From the NCBI RefSeq assembly GCF_036924525.1, contig NZ_JAZHRU010000001.1, forward strand, positions 1,703,001 through 1,767,000: 64,000 nucleotides of DNA, given 5' to 3'. Shown one piece after another: positions 9,265 to 18,009 of the stretch (positions are counted from its first letter, which is position 1; the number at the start of each line of letters is the position of its first letter). The position numbers and the translations under genes are program-made. The notes beneath the pieces are model-generated. The model saw only the letters and a list, made by a program, of their open reading frames with translations. It had not been told where the DNA came from and searched no databases. The stretch is from Bradyrhizobium sp. AZCC 1719. GTDB taxonomy: Bacteria; Pseudomonadota; Alphaproteobacteria; Rhizobiales; Xanthobacteraceae.

Positions 9265-10904
9265 TGACGATGGCGATATCGGCGCAGGTGACGCGGCTGC
9301 GGCTTTGCCGAAACCGCTTCAACGTTCGGCCGCGGTTCTGGAAGCGGTACTGGCTTTGCTACGGCAGCCTGGATGGCCGGGGCTGGCGAGGGCCCGGTTG
9401 CAGACGATGTCGTCGCCTGCATCGCGGGTTTGGCGTTGGTCGCTGCCGCCGTAACATCGGACGGCTTTCCGGCATTCTTCGGATCCTTTGACGGATCGGT
9501 TTGCGGGAACAGTTTTGCGATCGTCTCCGACGGCCGCTCATCGGGCACCGGCATCTTGCGGCCGCGCGCAACCGGATCAAGGCTCTTCGGCGCCAGGATC
9601 ACGAAGCGCGCATTGTGGCGGAGGCGGCCGGACACCTTGCCGGCGTCGAGGCCGGCGCCAAAGTAAAGATCGGCGCGGGCTGGACCGACGATGGCGGAGC
9701 CGGTGTCCTGCGCAATCATCAGACGGCGAAACGGTGTCTTCGATCGCTCCGATTCGATCGGCAGTTCGCCCTCGATGAAAAACGGCGTGCCATAGACATG
9801 CAGTGATTTGTCGACCGCGATCGACCGGCCCGGCGTCAACGGCACGCCCTGGGCGCCGACCGCCTCGTCCTTGTCGGAAAGCTGCACCTCGCGGAAGAAG
9901 ACGTAGGACTTGTTCTGCCGCCGCAGCTCGTCGGCCTCGTTAGGATTCTGTTCCATCCATTCCCGGATCTTCTGCATCGACATCTGATCCTTGGGGATGA
10001 TGTTGCGTTCGATCAGGATGCGGCCGACCGGCGTATACGGAAAACCATTATGCGCATCGTAATTGATGCGAACGGTCGAGCCGTCGTCGAGGCTGACCCG
10101 CGCCGAACCCTGGATCTGCGAGAACAGCAGGTCGGTCTGGTCCTTCAGCCAGCAGATTTCGAGGCCGCGGCCGGCGATTGCGCCGTCCTCGATCTCGGCG
10201 CGATCGTAATAGGGCACCAGCTTGCGGCGGCCGATCTTGCGGAACACCTGGCCCTTGTTGGGCAAGCCGGCCGAGGCCTGCGTGGTGCCCCGGACGAACA
10301 GGTTCGAGGGTCGGCGATAGACCGGCACCTTGTAGACCTCGTTCTCCGTCCGTGAACCGTCGACGATGGGCTCGTAATAACCGGTTACAAAACCCTCGCC
10401 TTCGCCAAGTCGCGAAATACGCAAGGGAAGAAAGTGCTCCTCGAAGAAGGCCCTCGCCTTCACTCCATCTGATAGTTCGAGACCCTTGGCGATACGGCAG
10501 GGATCGCGGAGCGACATGCCGAGTGCCTTTGGATCGGCGGGCGGCTTCTGCTGCGCCGCTATCGGCCTGCAGCTTACGCGAAATGCGTTGTAGGCGGCGA
10601 GATGATCGTCCTCGCGCCAGCCCGCGATCTCGGACCAGGCGACCGGCGCATACTGGCCGCCGGTAATCTGAAACGGGAATTCGAGCGGTGGGTATGGTAG
10701 GTGCCGGACGGGCTGCGGATGCGAGGGCTTTTGCGCACGTGAATGGCGCACTGCTGCGGCATCCGACGGTGCGATCGAGCACGCCAAAGCGAGCACGCCC
10801 AGCGCAAGCCCCGCAAGGCTTCGCGCCTTAGCCCGCGCTTCCGGTGCCAACCAGCTTCCAGTTCGGATCGCGAGAGCTCGTGTCGCGGGCGAAAGTCCAG
10901 ACAT
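9261..10904 (-). CDS. mltA: Membrane-bound lytic murein transglycosylase A (MltA)
   Basis: Cleaves peptidoglycan glycan strands to 1,6-anhydro products in the periplasm. MltA-specific sequence runs from GYYEPIVDGSRT through the terminal 3D domain, with MIAQDTGSAIVGPARADLYFG holding the conserved Asp residues. A long Pro/Ala-rich tail ends the protein. The start is uncertain. ATG 10904 gives 547 residues with a hydrophobic LAGLALGVLALAC signal segment at about residue 35, but overlaps timA by about 77 bp. Later GTG/TTG starts near the signal segment are possible. The Cys in LALAC suggests a lipoprotein, although the site is not a perfect lipobox. Confidence 0.9.
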   Translation of the reverse strand: MSGLSPATRALAIRTGSWLAPEARAKARSLAGLALGVLALACSIAPSDAAAVRHSRAQKPSHPQPVRHLPYPPLEFPFQITGGQYAPVAWSEIAGWREDDHLAAYNAFRVSCRPIAAQQKPPADPKALGMSLRDPCRIAKGLELSDGVKARAFFEEHFLPLRISRLGEGEGFVTGYYEPIVDGSRTENEVYKVPVYRRPSNLFVRGTTQASAGLPNKGQVFRKIGRRKLVPYYDRAEIEDGAIAGRGLEICWLKDQTDLLFSQIQGSARVSLDDGSTVRINYDAHNGFPYTPVGRILIERNIIPKDQMSMQKIREWMEQNPNEADELRRQNKSYVFFREVQLSDKDEAVGAQGVPLTPGRSIAVDKSLHVYGTPFFIEGELPIESERSKTPFRRLMIAQDTGSAIVGPARADLYFGAGLDAGKVSGRLRHNARFVILAPKSLDPVARGRKMPVPDERPSETIAKLFPQTDPSKDPKNAGKPSDVTAAATNAKPAMQATTSSATGPSPAPAIQAAVAKPVPLPEPRPNVEAVSAKPQPRHLRRYRHRQ

Positions 10905-11529
10905 CGGTGATATCGGCGACCTTATCGGGGTTGCCATCGACAATGGCGCCGGTCTTGTCGCGTGTGACCGAAATCATCTGCGACACGAAGCGAACCGTCA
11001 GTTGCGCCGCGCGGTCGCGGGCTTCCGCATTTACCAGCTCGGCCTTGTCGATCGAAACAAACCGCGTTTCGGTTTTCTGCTCGTGCTTCTCGCGATCCTT
11101 GATCACGGCCTCGAAGCTCTCATAGACTTCGCTCGACAAGAGATCCTTCAGCGCCCGGCGGTCGCCATTGGCGAAGGCCAGCACGATCATCTCGTAGGCG
11201 CTGCGGGCGCCGGAGAGAAAGTGCCGCGGATCGAATGAGGAGTCCTGGGCGGTGATGGCGTCGAGGCCCGCGGCAAGCGGCGTGCCCGGCTCGGCAATGC
11301 CTTTCCAGCGATCGGCCGGCGCAATATCGGCATTCGGCGCCAGCGGCGTCTGATCGATGACGGTACCCGGCATGGGAACGACGTTGTTGTCCTGCGTACG
11401 CTGCACGACGTTGGGAGCGGCGCGATCATAGGGCGGACGTTCGCTCCCGGTGCGCTGTCCGAGGACGCTGCGCAGGCGCAGGAAGATAAAGACCGCCAAC
11501 GCCAGGAAGATGATGGTATAAATATCCAC
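10828..11529 (-). CDS. Tim44-domain membrane protein (TimA-like)
   Basis: About 233 residues from GTG 11529 (VDIYTIIFLALAVFIFLRLRSVLGQRTG), with one N-terminal membrane helix directly at the start, a variable Pro-rich linker, then a Tim44/MRPL45-like domain. The domain contains FLSGARSAYEMIVLAFANGDRRALKDLLS, YESFEAVIKDRE and the terminal DPNWKLVGTG. Homologues are called TimA in Caulobacter and relate to the mitochondrial import factor Tim44; a role at the inner membrane is inferred. The upstream in-frame TTG 11562 is a weaker start. Gene order timA-mltA-Smr on one side and secB-dnaQ on the other is conserved in Rhizobiales. Confidence 0.88.
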   Translation of the reverse strand: MDIYTIIFLALAVFIFLRLRSVLGQRTGSERPPYDRAAPNVVQRTQDNNVVPMPGTVIDQTPLAPNADIAPADRWKGIAEPGTPLAAGLDAITAQDSSFDPRHFLSGARSAYEMIVLAFANGDRRALKDLLSSEVYESFEAVIKDREKHEQKTETRFVSIDKAELVNAEARDRAAQLTVRFVSQMISVTRDKTGAIVDGNPDKVADITDVWTFARDTSSRDPNWKLVGTGSAG

Positions 11530-11685
11530 GTCGTATTCGCTTTCTGGTTCCAGCGCCGGCAACGGGCCCGGCGGTCGAGCGTTCCCTGGTGAGAAGCTCT
11601 CTTACGAGATTTCCCTGAGAACGGCAGAGATTACATCAACGATCGAGACTGCAGCATGTAGGCATGAAACCGCGCCCGGCCAATG

Positions 11686-11724
11686 GCGCGTTTTGGCGCG
11701 GGCTAATTGTAGCGCGTTTTGGCG
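11686..11724. repeat. 13-bp direct repeat in the timA-secB intergenic region
   Basis: GCGCGTTTTGGCG occurs at 11686-11698 and again at 11712-11724, 26 bp apart. The whole divergent gap (11530-11958, 429 bp) contains no other gene I can support and must hold promoters for timA and secB. The repeat could be a protein-binding site; no known regulator matches it. Confidence 0.4.
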
Positions 11725-11958
11725 ACGAGGGGAAACCCGATCGTGGCCGGAAATCACGCGCATTCAATTATTTACGGTACATTTTGCGCGGCTGGCGGGA
11801 CGGTGTTAGGCATATCCGCCACAATTGACGGCCGGACTGGTCTGCCGCCGCGCAGTCGTCCTTGTGGAACGAGCCGGGGCTATGATAGCCACTCGCCCGG
11901 AAAACGCATTTTCAGACGAACCCGGGCCGCGCTCGCGAGCGCTTCAGGAGAGATTTTC

Positions 11959-12447
11959 ATGACCAACGGCAACGGCGCGCCTCCCGAACAGGCCCCTCCC
12001 CAGCTCAACGTGCTGGCCCAGTACACCAAGGACCTGTCGTTCGAGAATCCGAACGCACCCTCCTCGCTGGCGCCGCAGCAGCAGCAGCCCGCGATCAACA
12101 TCCAGATCAATGTTTCGGCGAACAATCTCGCGCAAAACGAGTTCGAAGTGACGCTCTCGATCGAGGGCAAGGCTGAAAATGCCAGCAAAGTGATGTTCAG
12201 CTTCGAACTCGCCTATGCGGGCGTGTTCCGCATCCTCAACGTGCCGCAGGAGCAGCTTCATCCGCTGGTCATGATCGAATGCCCGCGGCTGTTGTTCCCG
12301 TTCGCGCGCGAGATCATCGCGACCGCGGTGCGCGACGGTGGCTTCCCGCCCTTGATGCTCGATCCCGTCGATTTTGTCGGCCTGTACCGCCAGAACATGG
12401 AACGGCAGGCTGCAGCACAGGCCGCCTCGGGCGCGAAGCCGAGCTAA
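11959..12447 (+). CDS. secB: Protein-export chaperone SecB
   Basis: Tetrameric cytosolic chaperone that keeps preproteins unfolded and hands them to SecA. The 162-residue protein has an extended Pro/Gln N-terminus, then [18 protein letters not shown] and [22 protein letters not shown]. The late region [19 protein letters not shown] and [17 protein letters not shown] is diagnostic. The ATG at 11959 is preceded by CAGGAGA at good spacing; a longer in-frame extension upstream has no family sequence. It converges with dnaQ, with only 25 bp between stops, where AGCGGC/GCCGCT arms could form a shared hairpin. Confidence 0.97.
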   Translation: MTNGNGAPPEQAPPQLNVLAQYTKDLSFENPNAPSSLAPQQQQPAINIQINVSANNLAQNEFEVTLSIEGKAENASKVMFSFELAYAGVFRILNVPQEQLHPLVMIECPRLLFPFAREIIATAVRDGGFPPLMLDPVDFVGLYRQNMERQAAAQAASGAKPS

Positions 12448-12472
12448 AAGGCGAGCGGCGGCTTGTTTGCCG

Positions 12473-13175
12473 CTAGACCGCTGCCGGAAGAAAATCGTTC
12501 CAGATCGGCTTGTCGCCCAACGTGGCGATGAAGGCGCGATGAGCCTCGAGGTCCGCGTCGGTGATTCGTGGCGCCAGCGGTATTTCGCGCTGCCGGCGTG
12601 GCGTATCGCCAATCCCGCTGGTAACCGTGATGCGGGTTTCCGACGCCAGGATCAGTTGCGACTGCCGCGCGCCGATCAGGTCGATATAGACCTCGGCCAA
12701 GAGCTCGGCGTCGAGCAGCGCGCCGTGCTTGGTGCGGCGGGAATTGTCTATCGCATAGCGCGAGCAGAGATCGTCCAGCCGATTCGACACGCCGGGATGC
12801 TTACGGCGCGCCAATAGCAGAGTATCGACCAGCCGTTCGCGCAGAATCGGCTGCCGCTTGATGCGATCGAGCTCGGCATTGATGAAGCTGATGTCGAACG
12901 AGGCATTGTGGATGACGAGCGGTGCGTCGCCGATAAACTCCAGGAACTCCTCGACCACTTCGGTGAACAGCGGCTTGCTGGCGAGGAACTCGGTCGACAG
13001 GCCGTGCACGGCAAAGGCTTCCGCTGGCATGTCGCGCTGCGGGATTGATGTAGCGGTGAAACGTCTGCCCCGTCGGCATGCGGTTGAAGATCTCGATGCA
13101 GCCGATTTCGACCAGCCGATCGCCGCGCAGCGGATCGAGGCCGGTGGTTTCGGTATCGAGAACGATTTCGCGCAT
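12473..13175 (-). CDS. dnaQ: DNA polymerase III epsilon subunit DnaQ, with an apparent +1 frameshift
   Basis: 3'-5' proofreading exonuclease. The N-terminal part (start ATG 13175, [21 protein letters not shown]) has the ExoI DxE motif DTETTG, and the other frame continues with [16 protein letters not shown] (ExoII) and [18 protein letters not shown] (ExoIII, HxxxxD). The two frames meet at HRYINP / [16 protein letters not shown] at 13041-13043 on the + strand appears to carry one base too many; removing it gives [12 protein letters not shown]. Loss of proofreading would make the strain a mutator, so a sequencing error is more likely. coaE starts 28 bp upstream in the same operon. Confidence 0.88.
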
Positions 13176-13203
13176 GGATGTGAGAGACCGAAGTTTCGAC
13201 GAA

Positions 13204-13803
13204 TCAGGTCCGCCGCAGCGGCATCTTAACAACCTCGGCCAGAATGTCGCGGATCCGCGCGCGCACCGGGTCCAGCCCATGCGAGGTATCCACCACGAAA
13301 TCTGCGCGCTTGCGCTTTTCGGCGTCGGGCAACTGCCGCGCCAGAATGGCGTCGAGGGCCTCTGACGTCATGGTGCCGCGCGCCAAAATTCGCTCGCGCT
13401 GGGTTTTCGGATCGGTCGTGACCACGACCACCGCATCGACGCGTTTCTCGCCGCCGGTTTCGAACAATAGCGGGATGTCCATCACGACAACCGGCGCGCC
13501 GGACCGCTCGGCCTCATCGAGGAATTTCTGGCGGGACGCGCCGAGCATTGGGTGAACGATCTGCTCGAGCTGCTTGATGGCAGCAGGGTCATGCACCACC
13601 TTGGCGGACAATTTGGCGCGATCGACCTTGCCGTCCACCGTCGTGCCGGGAAACGCGGCTTCGATCGCGGGCGCCGCCTCGCCTTCGTAGATTTTGTGAA
13701 CGGCTGCGTCGGCGTCGTAAACCGGCACGCCCGCCTCGGTAAACAGTTTTGAGGTGGTGGATTTCCCCATCCCGATCGAGCCGGTGAGTCCCAGGATCCG
13801 CAT
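13204..13803 (-). CDS. coaE: Dephospho-CoA kinase CoaE
   Basis: Phosphorylates dephospho-CoA in the last step of CoA synthesis. The 199-residue protein has P-loop [12 protein letters not shown] at residues 5-16, then [35 protein letters not shown] and [33 protein letters not shown], all family hallmarks. Start ATG 13803. It lies between maf (27 bp upstream) and dnaQ (28 bp downstream), all leftward. With coaA at 0.7-1.6 kb the window holds two steps of CoA synthesis. Confidence 0.96.
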   Translation of the reverse strand: MRILGLTGSIGMGKSTTSKLFTEAGVPVYDADAAVHKIYEGEAAPAIEAAFPGTTVDGKVDRAKLSAKVVHDPAAIKQLEQIVHPMLGASRQKFLDEAERSGAPVVVMDIPLLFETGGEKRVDAVVVVTTDPKTQRERILARGTMTSEALDAILARQLPDAEKRKRADFVVDTSHGLDPVRARIRDILAEVVKMPLRRT

Positions 13804-13830
13804 CAGATCGCCGTTGCCAAAGTAGTGATT

Positions 13831-14439
13831 CTAAACATTGAGCAAACCCTCGCCGCGCAGGAACGCCAGTAGCGGCAACAGCGGCAGGCCGAGGATGGTG
13901 AAATGGTCGCCCTCGATCCGTTCGAACAAGTGCACGCCTAGCCCTTCGAGCTGATAGGCACCGACGCTGGTGGTGACCGCCTGCCCGGCCTGATCCAGAT
14001 AGGCTTCGATCTCGCTCTCGCCCAAGCGCCGCATCGTCATTCTGGCAATGTTGAGGTCGGAAAACACTAGCTTGCCGTCACGGGCAACCGCAACGGCGGA
14101 GTGCAGCTCGTGCGTCTGGCCGGCAAGCAGCCGCAATTGCTCTGCGGCCTGTGCGCGGCCGGCCGGCTTGCTGAACAGCCGGCTTGCCAAAGCCAGCGTC
14201 TGATCGGCGCCGACGACATAACGACCGGGATTTTTCGACGATACGAAACACGCTTTCTCGCGCGCCAGGAGGCCGGCGATTTCACTGGGCGCGGAAAGGC
14301 CTGAGTTCTTCTGCACGGATCGTTCGTCGATATCGGCAGGAACGGCGTCGAAGGAAATGCCGGCATTGGCAAGCAGCATTTGCCGCGCGCGGCTCTGCGA
14401 GGCGAGAATCAGCGGATGTTGTCCACGCCAAATATTCAT
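13831..14439 (-). CDS. maf: Maf family nucleotide pyrophosphatase
   Basis: The 202-residue protein has the Maf signature LILASQSRARQMLLANAGI at residues 10-28, DIDERSV, GADQTLAL with the catalytic-base Asp, and the closing YQLEGLGVHLFERIEGDHFTILGLPLLPLL. Maf proteins hydrolyse non-canonical or modified nucleoside triphosphates; the exact substrate class is not certain here. It is 10 bp after the PPSR gene. In related Rhizobiales aroE often follows maf, but here coaE follows after 27 bp. Confidence 0.94.
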   Translation of the reverse strand: MNIWRGQHPLILASQSRARQMLLANAGISFDAVPADIDERSVQKNSGLSAPSEIAGLLAREKACFVSSKNPGRYVVGADQTLALASRLFSKPAGRAQAAEQLRLLAGQTHELHSAVAVARDGKLVFSDLNIARMTMRRLGESEIEAYLDQAGQAVTTSVGAYQLEGLGVHLFERIEGDHFTILGLPLLPLLAFLRGEGLLNV

Positions 14440-14449
14440 CTTGGCTGCG

Positions 14450-15289
14450 TCATTCCGGAAGCCGCTGTCGCTGGCGATCGGTGAACAGTTTTAGCACCGC
14501 CGCCGCGGTTTCCTCGATCGAACGCCGTGTCACGTCGAGCTGCGCCCAACTGAATCTGGCGCTCAGTTTCCGGGCATAGGCTACTTCATCGGCCACCGCC
14601 TGGCGATCGATGTAATCATCATTGGGGGTATCGGCGCCCATGCTCAGCAAGCGATTTTGCCGGACCTGGATCAACCGCTCCGGTGTCGCATGAAGACTGA
14701 CGACCAATGGCTTTTTCAGCGTCTCCAGTTGGTGCGGCAGCGGAATGCCCGGGACCAGCGGCACGTTCGCTGTACGGACGCCGCGGTTGGCGAGATAGAT
14801 CGAAGTCGGCGTCTTCGAGGTGCGGGACACGCCGACGAGAACGACATCCGCCTCTTCCAGGCCTTCGACGTGCTGCCCGTCGTCATGCATCATGGTGTAG
14901 TTCAGGGCGTCGATGCGCTTGAAATATTCGGCGTTCAGAACGTGCTGGGCGCCTACCCTGCCCGTCGTCGCCGCGCCCAGATAGGCCTCGAACAACTGCA
15001 TCACCGGACCAATGATGGAGAGGCTCGGTATGTTGATGTGCCTGCACTTGGCTTCCAGCCGGGCGACCAGATCCTTTTCCAGCAACGTGAAGAGCACGAT
15101 GCCCGGTGCTTCCTCGATCTCGTCGAGCACGCGGTCGAGCTGCTTCTGGCTGCGCACCAGCGGATAGACATGTTCGACCGCCGTCACGTTGGCGTATTGC
15201 GCGGCGACCGCGCGCGCCACCGTGATCAGCGTCTCGCCGGTCGAGTCCGAGACCAGATGAAGATGAAAATAGTTGCCGGTCGTGGGCAC
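14450..15289 (-). CDS. Pyruvate, phosphate dikinase / PEP synthase regulatory protein (PPSR, DUF299)
   Basis: Bifunctional serine/threonine kinase and Pi-dependent phosphorylase that switches PPDK or PEP synthase on and off. The 279-residue protein starts at GTG (15289) as (V)[20 protein letters not shown] and carries the nucleotide loop [18 protein letters not shown]. The family also has MMHDDGQ in the middle. No ATG start is available. It opens the leftward PPSR-maf-coaE-dnaQ operon beside the candidate origin. The Rickettsia gene RP001, which borders oriC, is as I recall from the same family. Confidence 0.93.
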   Translation of the reverse strand: MPTTGNYFHLHLVSDSTGETLITVARAVAAQYANVTAVEHVYPLVRSQKQLDRVLDEIEEAPGIVLFTLLEKDLVARLEAKCRHINIPSLSIIGPVMQLFEAYLGAATTGRVGAQHVLNAEYFKRIDALNYTMMHDDGQHVEGLEEADVVLVGVSRTSKTPTSIYLANRGVRTANVPLVPGIPLPHQLETLKKPLVVSLHATPERLIQVRQNRLLSMGADTPNDDYIDRQAVADEVAYARKLSARFSWAQLDVTRRSIEETAAAVLKLFTDRQRQRLPE

Positions 15290-15734
15290 CAGAACCCCTG
15301 TGTATTCCTGTGAATCCTGTGGAGCATAACCGAGATGTCGGGCCCTGGATCGCCGCCTGCGGGAAAACCCTTGGTTTCTTCACAGGGCCTCACGCGAGGA
15401 CAAGTCCAACGTCTCGCGACAATGATAGTGAGAAGATGTGGATTTGTCTCTTCATAAGCTGACCACAAAACATCGCAAGCGATTGATGCACGTGGTGTTA
15501 TCAGGACGATCCGGTGTTTGGCCCGAATTGGTGATGGATGTGAACAAGCCTCGCAAAGAGACTGGATGGTTTTGTATGAGTCCAAATCACCGTCACTTAG
15601 ACTCAAACCTAAGATTCTAAAATTATTAGTTTAGAGAAGCGGTGCTTTGCGGATATGTCTTGCGTCCCACGCTGGCGGGGCTTCTTCGCAACGCTTGAGA
15701 AGATCGGAACGTTCCGGAGTTCAGGGCGGCTGCA
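15290..15734. other. Candidate chromosomal replication origin (oriC) between PPSR and hemJ
   Basis: This 445-bp gap has no credible ORF. It holds three degenerate DnaA boxes in one orientation, each two mismatches from TGTGGATAA: TGTGGAGCA (15318-15326), TGTGGATTT (15437-15445) and TGTGAACAA (15539-15547). CcrM-type GANTC sites lie at 15312, 15578, 15600 and 15613. An AT-rich stretch (about 15603-15636, around AAAATTATTAG) could be an unwinding element. In Agrobacterium, Sinorhizobium and Caulobacter oriC lies beside hemE in this neighbourhood, and parS-parAB is close by here. It must also hold the divergent promoters. hemE itself is absent. Confidence 0.45.
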
Positions 15735-16181
15735 ATGTACGAGTGGATCACGATCACGGCCTACCCGTGGATTAAGGCGCTGCATGTGATTGCCGTCATC
15801 TCGTGGATGGCCGGCATGCTCTATTTGCCGCGGCTGTTCGTCTACCATTGCGAAGCCGAGGTCGGATCGAAGCAGTCCGAAACCTTCAAGGTGATGGAGT
15901 GGCGCCTGCTGAAGGTGATCATCAACCCCGCAATGATCATCACCTGGCTGGCCGGGCTCTATTTGGCCTGGAGCGGACATTGGTACACGTCCGGCTGGTT
16001 TCACGCCAAACTGACGCTGGTGCTCATCCTGTCGGGCGTCCACGGCTTTTTTTCCCGCTGGGTTAAGGACTTCGTCGCCGACCGGAATACCCGAAGCCAG
16101 AAATTCTATCGTATTATCAATGAGGTACCAACCGTACTGATGATCTTTATCGTCATCCTGGTGATCGTGAAGCCGTTCTAG
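15735..16181 (+). CDS. hemJ: Protoporphyrinogen IX oxidase HemJ
   Basis: Oxidises protoporphyrinogen IX to protoporphyrin IX in haem synthesis at the inner membrane. The 148-residue protein has four hydrophobic helices and HemJ motifs: WIKALHVIAVISWMAGMLYLPRLFVYH with the essential His, then MEWRLLKVIINPAM, HAKLTLVLILSGVHGFF and KFYRIINEVPTVLMIFIVILVIVKPF. Start ATG 15735. It is the first gene right of the candidate origin and probably read toward rho. It is usually next to hemE in relatives, but hemE is not in the window. Confidence 0.93.
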   Translation: MYEWITITAYPWIKALHVIAVISWMAGMLYLPRLFVYHCEAEVGSKQSETFKVMEWRLLKVIINPAMIITWLAGLYLAWSGHWYTSGWFHAKLTLVLILSGVHGFFSRWVKDFVADRNTRSQKFYRIINEVPTVLMIFIVILVIVKPF

Positions 16182-16438
16182 GGCAGCTTTTCGTGGGTCG
16201 GTCGGTTTCTCGCCTGCTTGCGAAGCGGCGGCCGATTTTCTATATTGTCGAAATCCCACCCCACGCAGGCGGATGTGGCTGCGTTCCGGCTCCTTCATTG
16301 GACCGGCCGCCGCATCAGGTTTGAAGCCTCACCGGCGCTTTCCTTGCTTAGACCTGCGGACCTTCCATTTTTCGTGTCCGGCTTTCCCCAAAGCCAGCTT
16401 CGCACCCTTCTTAAAAGACACTCCACAGGACCACCCCA

Positions 16439-17704
16439 ATGCGGGAAATGAAACTCCAAGACCTCAAATCGAAAACGCCGGCCGAGCTCGTTACGTTCGC
16501 CGAAGAGAGCGGGGTCGAGAACGCCAGCACCATGCGCAAGCAGGAGCTGATGTTCGCCATTCTCAAGCAGCTCGCGATTCAAGAAATCGACATTATCGGC
16601 GAAGGCGTCGTCGAGGTTCTCTCCGACGGCTTCGGTTTCCTGCGCTCGCCCGACGCCAACTACCTGCCCGGCCCCGACGATATCTACGTCTCGCCCTCGC
16701 AGATCCGCCGCTTCGGACTCCGCACCGGCGACACCATCGAAGGCCACATCCGCAGCCCGAAGGAAGGCGAACGCTATTTCGCGCTGCTGAAAGTCAACAC
16801 GCTCAATTTCGAAGATCCGGAAAAGTCCAAGCACAAGGTCAATTTCGACAATTTGACGCCGCTGTTTCCGGATCAGCGCTTCCGTCTCGAGCTCGAAGAC
16901 CCGACGCGAAAAGACCTTTCCGCAAGGGTGATCGATATCGTCGCCCCGATCGGCAAGGGCCAGCGCGCGCTGATCGTGGCGCCGCCGCGCACCGGCAAAA
17001 CCGTGCTGATGCAGAACATCGCGCACTCCATCACGGCCAATCATCCGGAGTGCTATCTGATCGTGCTTCTGATCGACGAGCGTCCGGAAGAAGTCACGGA
17101 CATGCAGCGCTCGGTGAAGGGCGAGGTGGTGTCGTCCACCTTCGACGAACCGGCGGTGCGTCACGTTCAGGTCGCCGAGATGGTGATCGAGAAAGCCAAG
17201 CGCCTGGTCGAGCATGGCCGCGACGTCGTGATCCTCCTCGATTCGATCACGCGTCTCGGCCGCGCCTACAACACCGTGGTGCCGTCATCGGGCAAGGTCT
17301 TGACCGGCGGCGTCGACGCCAACGCGCTGCAGCGGCCGAAGCGATTCTTCGGCGCCGCGCGCAACATCGAAGAGGGCGGTTCGCTCACGATCATCGCTAC
17401 CGCTCTGGTCGATACCGGCAGCCGAATGGACGAAGTCATTTTCGAAGAATTCAAGGGCACCGGTAACTCCGAACTGATCCTCGACCGCAAGGTCTCGGAC
17501 AAGCGGACCTTCCCGGCGATCGACATCTCGCGCTCCGGCACACGCAAGGAAGAGCTGATCACCGATCCGCAGCTCTTGAAGAAGATGTATGTGCTGCGCC
17601 GGATCCTCAATCCGATGGGCACGATGGACGCGATCGACTTCCTGCTCGACAAGCTCCGCAACACCAAGAACAACTCCGAGTTCTTCGACTCCATGAATAC
17701 CTGA
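16439..17704 (+). CDS. rho: Transcription termination factor Rho
   Basis: Hexameric RNA helicase that ends transcripts. The 421-residue protein starts [23 protein letters not shown] and has an RNA-binding OSB fold around [39 protein letters not shown]. The ATPase domain has Walker A ([12 protein letters not shown]), Walker B ([16 protein letters not shown]), the Q-loop and R-loop region ([29 protein letters not shown]). The 257-bp region upstream (16182-16438) shows no gene and probably carries the rho leader, where autoregulation is common. A strong intrinsic terminator follows. Confidence 0.98.
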   Translation: MREMKLQDLKSKTPAELVTFAEESGVENASTMRKQELMFAILKQLAIQEIDIIGEGVVEVLSDGFGFLRSPDANYLPGPDDIYVSPSQIRRFGLRTGDTIEGHIRSPKEGERYFALLKVNTLNFEDPEKSKHKVNFDNLTPLFPDQRFRLELEDPTRKDLSARVIDIVAPIGKGQRALIVAPPRTGKTVLMQNIAHSITANHPECYLIVLLIDERPEEVTDMQRSVKGEVVSSTFDEPAVRHVQVAEMVIEKAKRLVEHGRDVVILLDSITRLGRAYNTVVPSSGKVLTGGVDANALQRPKRFFGAARNIEEGGSLTIIATALVDTGSRMDEVIFEEFKGTGNSELILDRKVSDKRTFPAIDISRSGTRKEELITDPQLLKKMYVLRRILNPMGTMDAIDFLLDKLRNTKNNSEFFDSMNT

Positions 17705-17729
17705 GCCGCCAAGCCAGGGGCTTAGGGGA

Positions 17730-17760
17730 GGGCGCCTCGCACCCGCGGGGCGCCCTTTTT
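17730..17760 (+). terminator. Rho-independent terminator after rho
   Basis: Stem GGGCGCC (17730-17736) pairs with GGCGCCC (17749-17755) and is followed directly by TTTTT. It lies 26 bp after the rho stop and would end the hemJ-rho transcript. Confidence 0.85.
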
Positions 17761-18009
17761 CTTGGTGCGGTCATCGCTGCGATGCGAATGCAGTATCGGA
17801 AAATTGGCGTTATTGATTGGTTAACCAAGTAAGTTATTGAATTTTATATTGTTTATTTCGATCTGGAGATCAGGGCAGGGAGCCTCTCCAGATTTTGCAG
17901 CATAGCTGCTGCACCTTTGCTGCAATAAGGTCGGCGGATGTCGGCCTGCGTCCTAAGATCCCGAATCGAAACTGCGTTGCCTTTTCAGGACCTCCCGCAC
18001 AAATAGGCC
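17761..18009. other. AT-rich intergenic region before mnmE with a 12-bp palindrome
   Basis: No gene is visible. The left half is unusually AT-rich for this chromosome (about 17810-17865). It contains the perfect palindrome TTGGTTAACCAA (17817-17828), and further on an imperfect inverted repeat GCAGCATAGCTGCTGC near 17896. It likely carries the mnmE promoter and could be a secondary unwinding or CtrA-type half-site region. No DnaA box was found. Confidence 0.4.

Noticed and set aside
11719..11958. Upstream extension of secB
   Set aside because: It has no SecB-like sequence, and a good ribosome site precedes ATG 11959.
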